From the NCBI GenBank assembly GCA_035569235.1, contig DATMND010000299.1:18618-82617 (forward strand): 64,000 nt of DNA, given 5' to 3'. Below are positions 34,111 through 42,650 of this stretch, piece by piece. The DNA comes from JAMXLO01 sp035569235 (GTDB lineage Bacteria; Pseudomonadota; Alphaproteobacteria; Acetobacterales; Acetobacteraceae). The notes under the pieces are model-generated. The model was given only the letters and a program-made list of their open reading frames with translations. It was not told where the DNA came from and ran no database searches. The first letter of the stretch is position 1. Every line of letters begins with the position of its first letter. Made by a program: the position numbers and the translations under genes.

Positions 34111-34689
34111 ATGTGCCCTGTCGAGGGCGAGCCAACGATGGAGGAGATCGTCGGCGCGCTGCGCGAGACGCGACGGGGCGCGGGTTGGGCGCCGCCCTTC
34201 ACCGTGGTCGGCGGCCATTCAGGCGATAAGCGGGCAGCTGGCACGGCCTCGCGCGGCGGCGGAGGCGCGGCGCCGGCTCATGGTGCAGCCGCCGGCGCTC
34301 GGAGTGGGATGGCTGGCTCGACCGATATCGCCGATCTGCGTGACGACGACATCGAGCGGCTGCTGGCCGAGAATGCGCGCCTCAACGAGCGCGTCTTGTT
34401 TTTGCTCAAGGTCATCGAGCGCGAGCAGGCGCAAAACTCCGTGCTCGCGGCCGAACCCGCCGGAATCGAGACGGATCGCGGTACGATCTTCCGCGACGTT
34501 CAGGCGGCCATCGAGACCGAGCTTCGCCCCGTCCTGCTCGTCATGCTGCGACTGATCGAGAAGCAGCACACAGACGCCACAGACGAAGACGCCCGCCGGG
34601 CCGGACGCGAGGCGCCACGCCCGACAGCGCCGAAGGCGGTGCCCCAAAAGACCGATGGGATCATCGATCTCGATGCGCAGCGCTTTTGA
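34111..34689 (+). CDS. Hypothetical protein with Gly/Ala-rich linker and coiled coil
   Basis: A 192-residue protein of unknown family. The N-terminal 35 residues are followed by a low-complexity Gly/Ala/Arg linker (about 38-66), then a charged helical region: DDDIERLLAENARLNERVLF, with leucines and asparagines in heptad positions, and a second helix ETELRPVLLVMLRLIEKQ. The end DGIIDLDAQRF may be a short binding motif. GAGGAG 8 bp before ATG 34111 supports the start; another ATG at 34138 is possible. The actin-like ATPase gene follows on the same strand after 111 bp, suggesting a partner or adaptor for that filament protein, which is inference. Confidence 0.7.
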   Translation: MCPVEGEPTMEEIVGALRETRRGAGWAPPFTVVGGHSGDKRAAGTASRGGGGAAPAHGAAAGARSGMAGSTDIADLRDDDIERLLAENARLNERVLFLLKVIEREQAQNSVLAAEPAGIETDRGTIFRDVQAAIETELRPVLLVMLRLIEKQHTDATDEDARRAGREAPRPTAPKAVPQKTDGIIDLDAQRF

Positions 34690-34800
34690 TTTCGCCCACC
34701 ATGTCGAATGCGCAGCGTGACAGCCGTCAAAGCCGCGCGCCGTCGCATCATCGAACGCCCGCGCCAATCCCTTGCCTATTCGCAATCAGGAGAAATGCCA

Positions 34801-35817
34801 ATGGCCACCGCAGCCGCGTCGCAACAGGCCGTCAAAGGATTGGACCTTGGAACGAGTCGCATCGTCCTCGCCACCATGAACGGGCAGCACGTCAGTTTCA
34901 CTCCCCAACTCAACGCCTTCGTCGACATCCCCTACAGCAAGATGACGGAGCAGATGCTGGCGCGCGAGAACATCCTGCACCAGGTCGAAGGCGCCCATAT
35001 CTTCGCCTATGGCAACCGGTCCGACGAATTCGCCAAATACCTCAACGGCGACACGCGCCGGCCGATGCAGAGCGGCCTGCTGAACCCGGCCGAACCGAAG
35101 AATCTGGAGATGATCGAACTGCTGCTTGGGCGGCTGTGTGGGGAGGCCAGCGAGGGCGAGAAACTGTGCCTGAGCATACCGAGCGCGCCGCACGACCGCG
35201 ACTCCGACCTCATATTCCACGAGCGGTCGGTACAAGGCATCATCGAGAAGCTTGGCTATCAGGCGCAGTCGGTCAATGAAGGGCTGGCGGTTGTCTACTC
35301 CGAGCTCAAGGACGCCAACTTCACCGGCGTCGGCATGAGCTTCGGCGGCGGCATGTGCAACATCTGCCTCGCTTATCTCGGCCTGCCCGTACTTTCCGTC
35401 GCGACGACCAGGGCCGGCGACTACATCGATCAGAGCGCAGCCTCGGTGACCGGCGAGACACCGACGACGGTTCGCCTGCACAAGGAGAACGCCGCCGAGA
35501 GTGGCTTTACGCTCAACGGCGCGTCGGGCGACGCAATCGATCGCGCGCTCGCTGTCTACTATGCCGACATCATCGAGACTGCGGTGGCGGCGCTGCAGAC
35601 CGCAATGGCCGATTCGAAGAAGCTGCCTCGTTTCACGGCACCCATCCCGATCGTGTGCGCCGGCGGCACGACGTTGGCGGGCAACTTCCTAGCCAGGCTC
35701 AAATCGGTGATCGCCGCGACCGAGTTGCCGATCCGGATCAGCGAGGTATATCTCGCCAAGGATCCGTTGAACGCTACCGCCAAGGGCGCGCTGGTGGGCG
35801 CCATGCTCAATATGTGA
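34801..35817 (+). CDS. Actin-like (MreB/MamK/ParM-type) ATPase
   Basis: A 338-residue protein of the actin/Hsp70 superfamily. The phosphate-1 loop is GLDLGTSR (13-20), a candidate catalytic Glu is E160 in SVNEGLAVVYS, phosphate-2 is MSFGGGMCN (179-187) followed by an MreB-like strand-turn GLPVLSVATTRAGDYID, and the adenosine motif is VCAGGTTLAGNF (285-296). Length and order fit MreB/MamK rather than the longer Hsp70 or FtsA; the amphipathic N terminus of MreB is not obvious. ATG 34801 is preferred because AGGAGA lies 8 bp upstream. It probably forms filaments; what it positions is unknown. It is flanked by a coiled-coil gene and a DUF6398 gene on the same strand. Confidence 0.8.
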   Translation: MATAAASQQAVKGLDLGTSRIVLATMNGQHVSFTPQLNAFVDIPYSKMTEQMLARENILHQVEGAHIFAYGNRSDEFAKYLNGDTRRPMQSGLLNPAEPKNLEMIELLLGRLCGEASEGEKLCLSIPSAPHDRDSDLIFHERSVQGIIEKLGYQAQSVNEGLAVVYSELKDANFTGVGMSFGGGMCNICLAYLGLPVLSVATTRAGDYIDQSAASVTGETPTTVRLHKENAAESGFTLNGASGDAIDRALAVYYADIIETAVAALQTAMADSKKLPRFTAPIPIVCAGGTTLAGNFLARLKSVIAATELPIRISEVYLAKDPLNATAKGALVGAMLNM

Positions 35818-35893
35818 GGGCCAGTCCATTTGTCGGCGACTCGGAGAGGCGTCATCATCGATAGCGATCCTGATCGTGAACTGGTGGTGCGTC

Positions 35894-36409
35894 ATGAAGT
35901 CGATTCGCTCGAGATCCATCCCCAAGGCCGCGCAAGCGGTTTACGATACCGTGGTCGCGCTTACGGACGCATTCTGCCACGACCACCTGAACGACGAGTA
36001 TCGCGATCTCGCGCGGGCGATGGCGGCGGCTCTGTGTCGCAAGCGCCCCAATCCTCTGGTCTCAGGGCAGCCGCGTACCTGGGCCTGCGGCATCATCCAT
36101 GTGCTGGGCCAGCTCAATTTCCTGTCGGACAAGGCCACCCGGCCCTACATGACCATGGCGGAGGTGTGCGCTGCGTTCGGCGTGGGTCAGAGCACGGCGT
36201 CTGCCAAGGCCCGCGTCATCACGGATGCGCTGCACACGAACCGGATGGACCCGACCTGGATGTTGCGAAGCCTGGCCGACAGGAACCCGCTGGTGTGGAT
36301 GGCCGAGGTCAATGGGCTGCTGGTCGACCTGCGCGACATGCCGCGGGAGGTCCAGGAAATCGCGTTCGCGAAAAACATGATCCCATATATCCCGGCAGAC
36401 CAGGAGTAG
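35894..36409 (+). CDS. DUF6398 family protein
   Basis: A 171-residue cytoplasmic protein. DAFCHDHLNDEYRDLARAMA, KRPNPLVSGQPRTWACGIIH and FGVGQSTASAKARVI match the layout I associate with DUF6398, including a helix-turn-helix-like segment (MTMAEVCAAFGVGQSTASAK) in the second half, which could bind nucleic acid. Characterised function: none known to me. The ATG at 35894 is used; a GTG at 35876 is in frame. It follows the actin-like gene by 76 bp on the same strand and may be the third gene of that cassette. Beyond it lies a stretch of decayed sequence. Confidence 0.75.
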   Translation: MKSIRSRSIPKAAQAVYDTVVALTDAFCHDHLNDEYRDLARAMAAALCRKRPNPLVSGQPRTWACGIIHVLGQLNFLSDKATRPYMTMAEVCAAFGVGQSTASAKARVITDALHTNRMDPTWMLRSLADRNPLVWMAEVNGLLVDLRDMPREVQEIAFAKNMIPYIPADQE

Positions 36410-36438
36410 GGTGGACCGCGTTCTGGTTGATAACGGCA

Positions 36439-36555
36439 AACGTTGTAATCGCCCGCGAGAACCACGCGCGTATTCGGCTCCGGCGGGCAGACGACGTCAG
36501 GCGCGGTCTTTTGCAGCCAGCGCAGCAAGATAGGCAGGCGGCCACTGACGGCGTT
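36439..36555 (-). pseudogene. Remnant of exodeoxyribonuclease III (xthA-like) with internal deletion
   Basis: On the minus strand a short frame reads GRLPILLRWLQKTAPDVVC, the N-terminal block of exonuclease III, and 9 residues later RVVLAGDYNV, the central motif that in intact enzymes lies over 100 residues further on. The two blocks are therefore fused by a deletion, and neither the N-terminal metal motif nor the C-terminal half is present. The fragment lies in a 470-bp gap (36410-36879) that otherwise shows no gene. Confidence 0.7.
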
Positions 36556-36879
36556 CGTGGCGGTCCGTCATGGGACGAAGAATGTCCGCGCGCTGCGCCG
36601 AGCGATGGTGTGGCTACATAGCTACATGCCGCTGCATAGCAAAAACAAATGGCCGCTTTGTACAGCACCGTGTGAAACAAATGCACCAGCTCCGCACCAG
36701 TCTCATGAGTCAACTACTATGGTGCGCCGCGCTCGCGGACCACGGCTTCGGTGCGGACGGGACGCCCTCGTCAACGGGACACGTTGGACGGCCGTAACGG
36801 CCCAGACATCCGTGACGACGTAGGTTTGCCGGCCGAATACGCCTCCATCGCGATCCGGCCGGCTGGCGGAGCCTGAAAC
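36556..36879. other. Intergenic region; no gene recognised
   Basis: Between the exonuclease III remnant and the duplicated-domain gene. Base composition is slightly more AT-rich around 36600-36720. Short frames on both strands have no recognisable family. Confidence 0.4.
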
Positions 36880-37803
36880 CTATTCGGCAGCCAGGTTCGG
36901 AGTGAACTCCAGCGGCAGTCCCTTGTGACCGGTCAATCGCTCGCCTTCCTCGTACATCTCGAAGGCCCGTTTCTTCAACGCCGGAACGACCGAGGCGATC
37001 TTGTCCAGGTCCAGGTCGGCCGCGATTCCCGGGTAACCAGCGCGTTCGATCATTGCGCCGAGCTTTCGGTTCTCGATCTGCTCAAAGGTCCACTCCAGCG
37101 GATCGTCGATGACCGTCAGGTCCCAATTGATCCGATGGTTCTTGTTGCGCGGACCATAATGATAATGCGCGTTGTTCCAGAAACAGTCGAACGCCAGAAG
37201 CTCGGTTTCCTCGACGTATGCCTTGCCTTTCGATCCGCCCACGTCGCCAAGGACGTGGAGCGCGAGGCCACCGTCGCCGTTCCGCTGCCGCCGCATCTCG
37301 AGGCCGAACCGGATGTTGCCGGCCTCGAACATGTCCGTGCCTCGGTTGTGTTTGACCGTGTTCCGCTTGGATACGAACGTCTCCCTGGCGCAGGCCTCCA
37401 CGTCGGGCAGGACGCGCCGTACCGTGGCAAGGTCGGCTGCCTCCGCGATTTCCTTGTATCCGGCCCGGTCCAGCATCTTCGGGAGTCTTTGGCCGAGGGT
37501 TCGGATGGTCCAGCCAATGGGATTGCCATCGATGATCGGGTCCATCCGGCAGTGCACGCCCATGCCGCCGCCGACCCGGCCAGCGGTCGTCAGTTCGGGA
37601 TTTTCCGGGCCGTAGACGTAGCTTTTCTCGATGTCGAAGCAGTTGAAGCGCAGCAGCACGGTTTCCCGGCCGCCGACATCGGCCGTCACGTCGATGGACA
37701 CACCTTGGTCCACGTGATCCTCGACGTTGCCGTCCCACAACTGGTGTCTGACGATGAACCTCAGGGGTTCCGCCGTGAACGATATCCCTTGCGAGTGTGG
37801 CAT
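36880..37803 (-). CDS. Unknown protein made of two tandem copies of one domain
   Basis: A 307-residue soluble protein without signal peptide. It consists of two similar halves of about 140 residues. Matching blocks are: ADVGGRETVLLRFNCFDIEKSYVYGPEN with GDVGGSKGKAYVEETELLAFDCFWNNAHYHYGPRN (each split here by differences); IIDGNPIGWTIRTLGQ with VIDDPLEWTFEQIEN; and LPKMLDRAGYKEIAEAADL with LGAMIERAGYPGIAADLDL. The domain family is not one I can name with confidence. GGAAGGAG before ATG 37803 supports the start. It is the last gene of the minus-strand catabolic cluster (42577 to 36880), 102 bp after the CMD gene, so a binding or enzymatic role in that route is possible. Confidence 0.75.
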   Translation of the reverse strand: MPHSQGISFTAEPLRFIVRHQLWDGNVEDHVDQGVSIDVTADVGGRETVLLRFNCFDIEKSYVYGPENPELTTAGRVGGGMGVHCRMDPIIDGNPIGWTIRTLGQRLPKMLDRAGYKEIAEAADLATVRRVLPDVEACARETFVSKRNTVKHNRGTDMFEAGNIRFGLEMRRQRNGDGGLALHVLGDVGGSKGKAYVEETELLAFDCFWNNAHYHYGPRNKNHRINWDLTVIDDPLEWTFEQIENRKLGAMIERAGYPGIAADLDLDKIASVVPALKKRAFEMYEEGERLTGHKGLPLEFTPNLAAE

Positions 37804-37905
37804 GTGTTGACGCTCCTTCCTGCGTGGCCGGTGAGAGTATACAAAAAATGAGCGGCGTGTGTAGGTCGCTGGTCCTTCGCCCCGCCGATCATCCGTGGCG
37901 CCTGC

Positions 37906-38466
37906 TCAGCGTGCCATGCCGGTTGCCCCGGCAGGCACGTCGTAGAACGCCAGCGTCATCGAGACACTGGAGTAGTGGCCCATCAAGGTGATCACGTCAG
38001 TGATGCCGACATGGTCGAGTGCCTTGACCGCGCGGTCGTAAAGGCCGCGCGGCACCCAGCGCGCATTGGCGAGCGCCATCGCCATCTCATAGACCACCTG
38101 CTCGCGTTCGTCTGCGAACGACGTCGGCACGCCCGCGATGATTGCCTCGACCTTATCGGCCGGCAGCCCGACCTCCTTGCCGCGCCGCTCGTGCGCGTTG
38201 GTCGGATACGCCGAATGGAATTTGCTGGTGATGACGCAGACGGCAATCTCGCGCTCGCGTTCGGTGAGCGAGTAACGGCCGGCGTGGAAATGCGCGCCGA
38301 ACGGCCCCACGACTTTCGCCAGCTTCGGATTGTGGATCCAGATCTTGCCCGGGCCGGGAAGGCCGCCGCGGCTCTCCATCATGGAGCGATAGCCTTCCTG
38401 CTGCTCCGGCGTCATTTGCTCATAGGGGATCTCGGCATATCGACCAAATGTTGGCGTCTCGGGCAT
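37906..38466 (-). CDS. Carboxymuconolactone decarboxylase (CMD/AhpD) family protein
   Basis: A 186-residue all-helical protein of the CMD/AhpD-like superfamily. Typical text is MTPEQQEGYRSMMESRGGLPGP, HNPKLAKVVGPFGAHFHAG, SLTEREREIAVCVITSKFHSAY and the helix YEMAMALANARWVP. The CxxC redox pair of AhpD is missing (the equivalent stretch reads YPTNAHE), so an alkylhydroperoxidase role is unlikely; gamma-carboxymuconolactone decarboxylase-like chemistry or an unknown function remains. It lies 27 bp downstream of the LLM gene and is part of the same operon. Confidence 0.9.
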   Translation of the reverse strand: MPETPTFGRYAEIPYEQMTPEQQEGYRSMMESRGGLPGPGKIWIHNPKLAKVVGPFGAHFHAGRYSLTEREREIAVCVITSKFHSAYPTNAHERRGKEVGLPADKVEAIIAGVPTSFADEREQVVYEMAMALANARWVPRGLYDRAVKALDHVGITDVITLMGHYSSVSMTLAFYDVPAGATGMAR

Positions 38467-38493
38467 TCTTGGTCTCCTTCCCAGTATGTGCGG

Positions 38494-39504
38494 TCATGTG
38501 TTGGGGCTGAGTAGTGGACGGACCTCCTCAGCCAAGATGTGCAACTGTTCAAGCGCGAGGCTGTTCGGCATTCCGGGCCAGTGGATCGAGGCGACGAGGT
38601 GATTCACGCCGAGCCGATGGTTGAGTCGATTGAGTTGATCCGCGACTTCCTCCGGCGAGCCCAGCAGGAAGCGATCTTCCAGCAACTCATCGAACGCGTG
38701 ATCGAAATCGTCGCCCTCGGGCATCACCTTGTCCTGACCCCAGGCGCGGTAGGCCTTGTATTTCTCCTCGAGGTATGGCTGTGCGAGGCGTATCGCCTCA
38801 GCGCGGGTCTTTGCCACGAAAACCTCCCGTCGCATCGGCAACTCGGCAGGAAATGGCCGCCCGAACTCGTCAAGGGCACGCCTGTACAGGTCCATCTGCC
38901 GTTCGATCGTGGCCAGGGTGTTGTGCGGGTTGATGTACCAGCAATCGCCGATGCGGGCCGCGCGCCGGATCGCGACATCGGCATTGGCGCCGATCCAGAT
39001 CGGCGGTGTTGGTTTCTGCAACGGCTTCACGGGACAGGTTGCGCGGTCGAGTTCGAAATCCGAACCCTTCATGGTGACGAAGTCCTCGGTCCACAGGCGA
39101 CGGATGGCCGCAAGGCATTCCTCGAAGCGGGCACCGAGCCTGCCACGCGGCACGCCGAACGCCTTGAACTCAACGTCGCGGTAGCCGATCCCCGCGCCGA
39201 ACACGAGTTTGCCGCCACACAGCAGATCGAGCGTTGCCAGTTGCTCGGCCAGATCGAGCGGCTTGTGCAACGGCACCAGCACGAGGCCGCAGATGATCCG
39301 CAGCCTCGGCGCGATCGCGGCGCAATAGGAGAGAAACGGAATCTGCTGCACGGATTCAAACGGATGCGCACTGAAATGCGAGCCCTTGACGATGCCGTCG
39401 AAGCCGAGACGGTCGGCGCATCGTACCAATTCGAAATCGTCGTGCAGATGCTGAACCGTGTCGCCGGGCGGATGCTGGCCGCGAACAATCAGGCTGAGTT
39501 TCAT
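38494..39504 (-). CDS. LLM class flavin-dependent oxidoreductase
   Basis: A 336-residue bacterial-luciferase-like TIM-barrel enzyme. Evidence: LVRCADRLGFDGIVKGSHFSAHP near the N terminus, LRIICGLVLVPLHKPLDLAEQLATLDLL, GGKLVFGAGIGYRDVEFKAFGVP, and PTPPIWIGANADVAIRRAARIGD at about 190-212. Such enzymes use FMN or F420 for monooxygenation or hydride transfer; the cofactor is not decidable here. ATG 39504 with GGGGAG is used rather than the longer frame. It follows the small GMC subunit by 13 bp and precedes the CMD gene by 27 bp. Confidence 0.9.
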   Translation of the reverse strand: MKLSLIVRGQHPPGDTVQHLHDDFELVRCADRLGFDGIVKGSHFSAHPFESVQQIPFLSYCAAIAPRLRIICGLVLVPLHKPLDLAEQLATLDLLCGGKLVFGAGIGYRDVEFKAFGVPRGRLGARFEECLAAIRRLWTEDFVTMKGSDFELDRATCPVKPLQKPTPPIWIGANADVAIRRAARIGDCWYINPHNTLATIERQMDLYRRALDEFGRPFPAELPMRREVFVAKTRAEAIRLAQPYLEEKYKAYRAWGQDKVMPEGDDFDHAFDELLEDRFLLGSPEEVADQLNRLNHRLGVNHLVASIHWPGMPNSLALEQLHILAEEVRPLLSPNT

Positions 39505-39517
39505 CGTCTCCCCACCC

Positions 39518-39964
39518 CTATGACACCGGGCGCCAGAACGGCTTGCGGGCCCGCACCGGGTCAAGCAGCGACCAGTCGCCCTGTTCAAGCTCATGGCCCT
39601 TGGGAAAGGGCGGCCGCGCCTCCAGGCCGAGCGACAGCATCACGCGGTCGTCACGATAATAGCAAAGCAGCACCAGCCGGGCGAGCACCCCTACTGGGGA
39701 ACCGCCCTCGGCGCGCAGCTTCACCGCCACCTCGTCGCGCCGCGCGGAGTCCAACACGGCGAAGGGACCGCCGGCCAGTGCGCGCAACTTGCCAAGCGCG
39801 GCACGCACGTCGTTGCGGTCGCGGCCGATGCTGTTCACGATGTCAGTGAAGATCGTGTCATCGTCGGCGCCGGGCACGTCGTACTTCGCGCTGGCGGGAA
39901 TGATCACGGCCGCGAGGCAGCGCAGGTCGGCGATCTCGGCCTCGGTCAGAGTCTGGTCGTTCAT
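39518..39964 (-). CDS. Gluconate 2-dehydrogenase subunit 3-like small subunit
   Basis: A 148-residue protein. LTEAEIADLRCLAAVIIPASAKYDVPGADD at the N terminus is the recognisable core of the gluconate 2-dehydrogenase subunit 3 family, small partners of GMC-type FAD dehydrogenases. Many family members carry a Tat signal; this one does not, so the complex is probably cytoplasmic. It starts 7 bp after the GMC gene stop, as expected for paired subunits. The C-terminal GLEARPPFPKGHELEQGDWSLLDPVR is also common in these partners. It helps fold or anchor the large subunit, by family analogy. Confidence 0.85.
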   Translation of the reverse strand: MNDQTLTEAEIADLRCLAAVIIPASAKYDVPGADDDTIFTDIVNSIGRDRNDVRAALGKLRALAGGPFAVLDSARRDEVAVKLRAEGGSPVGVLARLVLLCYYRDDRVMLSLGLEARPPFPKGHELEQGDWSLLDPVRARKPFWRPVS

Positions 39965-39971
39965 CTCGGCC

Positions 39972-41570
39972 TCAATCGAATAGGGTTGCCAGGCGTTGCT
40001 TGATGCTGTCGGCGACATACAGCGCCAGTGCCTGGATTGTGCAGGTCGGGTTCACGCCGCCGGAGGTGACGAAGATGCTGCCGTCAACGATGAAGAGGTT
40101 CTTCACGTCATGGCTGCGTCCCCATGAATTTACCACCGAGCGTTCGGGGTCGTCGCCCATGCGGGCAGTGCCAAGCAAATGCCAACCGCCGTAAACGACG
40201 GGACGGATGGCGTTGACATGCCGCGCGGCGGCAGCAGCAAGAATCTCTTTGCCGCGGTCGATCGCGAAGTCGAGCATGCGGTTGGTGTTCTCGCCGATAG
40301 TGTAGTCGATCCTGGGCGCCGGGATGCCGTGGCGATCCTTTAGCACCGGATCGAGCGTCACCCGGTTGTGCTCCTCGGGCAGGTCCTCGGTGCAGATGCC
40401 GACCGACATGCGGTGGCCGACGAGGCTGCGGAACGCATCGTGATGGCCCTCGCCCCAGGGCAGCAGTCCGGTGGCCTCTGCGCTGACCGCCTCCGTGCCG
40501 ATCCCAATGGTGCGGTTGAACTGGAAATTGTAGCCGCGCACAAAGCCACGGGAGCGATCGGTCTCGTAGAACTCCTGGCTCCACAGACAAAGCGGCGGGC
40601 CGCGATGCCCGTCCATCGGTTCGTCGACATAGCCATGGACTATCGCCCAGGGATGGAACATCAAATTCTTGCCCAGAAGTCCGCTGGAATTGGCCAGTCC
40701 GTTGGGGAAGCGCGCGGAGGCGGAGTTCAGCAGCAGCCGCGGCGTGCCGACTCCGTTGCATGCGAGGATGACGACCTCTGCTGGTTGGAACTGCTCCACA
40801 CCGTCGATGTCATAATATACCACACCGGTCGCCATGCCGTCCTCGCCAGTGGTGATCTCGCGGACGCGGCAGTTGGTCCGGAGCTCGACGCCGGCGCGGA
40901 TGGCATGTGGCCAATAGGTGATGTCGGTGCTCGCCTTCGCCCCCTGGGCGCAGGCCGGCGTGCAGTGGCCGAGATTGATGCAGGGCGCGCGGCCATCATA
41001 TTCAGTGGTCGCGATCGCGCTGTCGGACGGCCACCAGTGCCAGCCGAGCTTGTTCATCGTCTGCGCGATTTTGGCGCCTGACTTGCCCAGCGGCAGTGGG
41101 GGCATCGGTGGCTCGTGCGCCGGGTAGGCGGGATCGCCCGCAAGGCCCGAGACGCCCGTCATGCGATCGTTCTCAGCGAAAAACGGCTCCAGTGTCGCGT
41201 AGTCCACCGGCCAGTCGTCGGCCACGCCGTCCAGCGTGCGGACGCGGAAATCGGAGGGGTGCAAGCGCGGATAATGCGCAGTGTACATCACAGTCGAGCC
41301 GCCGACCGCGTTGAAGTTCACGACCTTGATGGGTGAGTTCTTGTCGTTGATCGGATAGTCGCTCGGTCGCTTGCGGATGTTTGGGCTCGTTGCGTAATCG
41401 CTGAAGACGCGTGCTTCGTAGTCCCGCCCGTTGGACGGATAGTCGGTCTGCTTCATCCAGTCGCCCTGCTCCAGGCAGAGGATCTTCATCCGTGTCTCGG
41501 CGAGGCTCCAGGCGACCGCGGCGCCGGAAGCGCCGGAGCCAATGATGAGAATGTCAACCTTGTCGTGCAT
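39972..41570 (-). CDS. GMC family FAD-dependent oxidoreductase (dehydrogenase large subunit)
   Basis: A 532-residue flavoprotein. The N-terminal dinucleotide fold has IIGSGASGAAVAWSLAE followed by LEQGDW; the middle has GGSTVMYTAHYPRLHPSDF, typical of the gluconate/sorbose-dehydrogenase type of GMC protein, and the C-terminal GMC signature is VYGGWHLLGTARMGDDP to FVTSGGVNPTCTIQALAL. The His of GGWH and the Asn of VNP are the expected active-site pair. It oxidises an alcohol or sugar and probably passes electrons to quinone or cytochrome rather than O2. It is followed by its small subunit and preceded, 11 bp away, by a D-hydroxyacid dehydrogenase. Confidence 0.93.
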   Translation of the reverse strand: MHDKVDILIIGSGASGAAVAWSLAETRMKILCLEQGDWMKQTDYPSNGRDYEARVFSDYATSPNIRKRPSDYPINDKNSPIKVVNFNAVGGSTVMYTAHYPRLHPSDFRVRTLDGVADDWPVDYATLEPFFAENDRMTGVSGLAGDPAYPAHEPPMPPLPLGKSGAKIAQTMNKLGWHWWPSDSAIATTEYDGRAPCINLGHCTPACAQGAKASTDITYWPHAIRAGVELRTNCRVREITTGEDGMATGVVYYDIDGVEQFQPAEVVILACNGVGTPRLLLNSASARFPNGLANSSGLLGKNLMFHPWAIVHGYVDEPMDGHRGPPLCLWSQEFYETDRSRGFVRGYNFQFNRTIGIGTEAVSAEATGLLPWGEGHHDAFRSLVGHRMSVGICTEDLPEEHNRVTLDPVLKDRHGIPAPRIDYTIGENTNRMLDFAIDRGKEILAAAAARHVNAIRPVVYGGWHLLGTARMGDDPERSVVNSWGRSHDVKNLFIVDGSIFVTSGGVNPTCTIQALALYVADSIKQRLATLFD

Positions 41571-41581
41571 GCCGTGTCCCC

Positions 41582-42577
41582 TCAGCCGCGTGCGACAAGG
41601 AACTGCCGATTGACGCAGTTCTCCAGGCGCCCGTCGCGCAGGTAACGCGCTGCCGTGCGCGAGGCGAAGGCGCGATTGTCGCGCATGCTCTCCGGCGTGT
41701 AGAAGGCCGAGTGCGGCGTCAGCACCAGGCGGTGGCGGATCCATTCCTCGTTGTGCTGCCAGGCGGCGATCAGGCGCGCCTGCGGATTGGCCGGCTCCTG
41801 CGGCAGCACGTCGAGCCCTGCGGCCAGCACGGTGCCATCCTTCATGGCGTCGTACAACGCGTCGATATCGACGATCGGCCCACGGGCGGTGTTGATCAGG
41901 ATCATCCCGCGCTTGGCGGCGGCGAAGGCGTCCGCCCCGATCAGGTTGCGCGTCTCTTCCGTGAGTGGCGCGTGGATGCTGACGAAATCGCATTGGCCCA
42001 TGAGTTCGGCCAGCGTGTCGACGCGGCGGACGCCAATCGCGAACTGATAGCCGTTCGGCTGGAATGGGTCGTAGAAGACGACATCCATGTCGAACGCCTT
42101 GGCCCGGCGGGCGGCGGCGGTGCCGATGCGGCCCATGCCGACGACGCCGAAGGTGCAGACCGAAAGCCGCCGCCCGAACGGGTTGTGGGCGGGGCGCCAG
42201 TTGCCGCGCAGGTCGGCGTGCAGCTCAGCGTCGTGGTAGGCGATACTCTTGGCCAGCGTCATCATCAGGGCGATGGCGTGGTCGGCGACCTCGCGCGTGC
42301 CGTAGTCGGGCGTGTTGCAGACGGGGATGCCCAGCTTGCCGAAGCGCTCGATATCGACATCGTCGTAGCCAACCCCGTACTTCACGAAAATCCGGCACTG
42401 ACGCAGCTTGTCGATGTATTGGGGTGGGCACGAGCCGACGATGGCGTCGGCGTTGGCCCATTGTTCGTCAGTCACTTCCGCGGCGCTGGCGCAGAAATCG
42501 GTTTCGAAGCCTGGGCCGACCGCATCACGGGCGATCTGGTGGAATTCGGCCGGAAGGTTGGGCCAGAGAATGCGCAT
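41582..42577 (-). CDS. D-2-hydroxyacid dehydrogenase (CtBP-like)
   Basis: A 331-residue NAD-dependent 2-hydroxyacid dehydrogenase. The Rossmann motif is GVVGMGRIGTAAARRA, the catalytic Arg is in LINTARGPIVD, the Glu-containing loop is GLDVLPQEP, and the catalytic His is in LTPHSAFYTPES. The phrase YGVGYDDVDIERFGKLGIPVCNTPDYGTREVADHAI places it near the C-terminal-binding-protein/phosphoglycerate dehydrogenase group. ATG 42577 (AGGA 5 bp upstream) is used; ATG 42583 is an alternative. It is the first gene of the minus-strand cluster and is divergent from the propeller gene at 42651, only 73 bp away. Confidence 0.92.
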   Translation of the reverse strand: MRILWPNLPAEFHQIARDAVGPGFETDFCASAAEVTDEQWANADAIVGSCPPQYIDKLRQCRIFVKYGVGYDDVDIERFGKLGIPVCNTPDYGTREVADHAIALMMTLAKSIAYHDAELHADLRGNWRPAHNPFGRRLSVCTFGVVGMGRIGTAAARRAKAFDMDVVFYDPFQPNGYQFAIGVRRVDTLAELMGQCDFVSIHAPLTEETRNLIGADAFAAAKRGMILINTARGPIVDIDALYDAMKDGTVLAAGLDVLPQEPANPQARLIAAWQHNEEWIRHRLVLTPHSAFYTPESMRDNRAFASRTAARYLRDGRLENCVNRQFLVARG

Positions 42578-42650
42578 TGCCATCCTGTCGTACCTCGCTG
42601 CTTGCTGTTGCGCCGCATCGTGCCACCGGTCGGCGACAAGGAGTAGCCAC

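Noticed and set aside
37906..38466. CMD protein as an AhpD alkylhydroperoxidase
   Set aside because: The CxxC redox motif is missing in the relevant helix.
39541..39565. Another GGGTCAAGC match as a palindromic element
   Set aside because: The matching arm and the tail are absent; it is ordinary coding sequence of the small GMC subunit.
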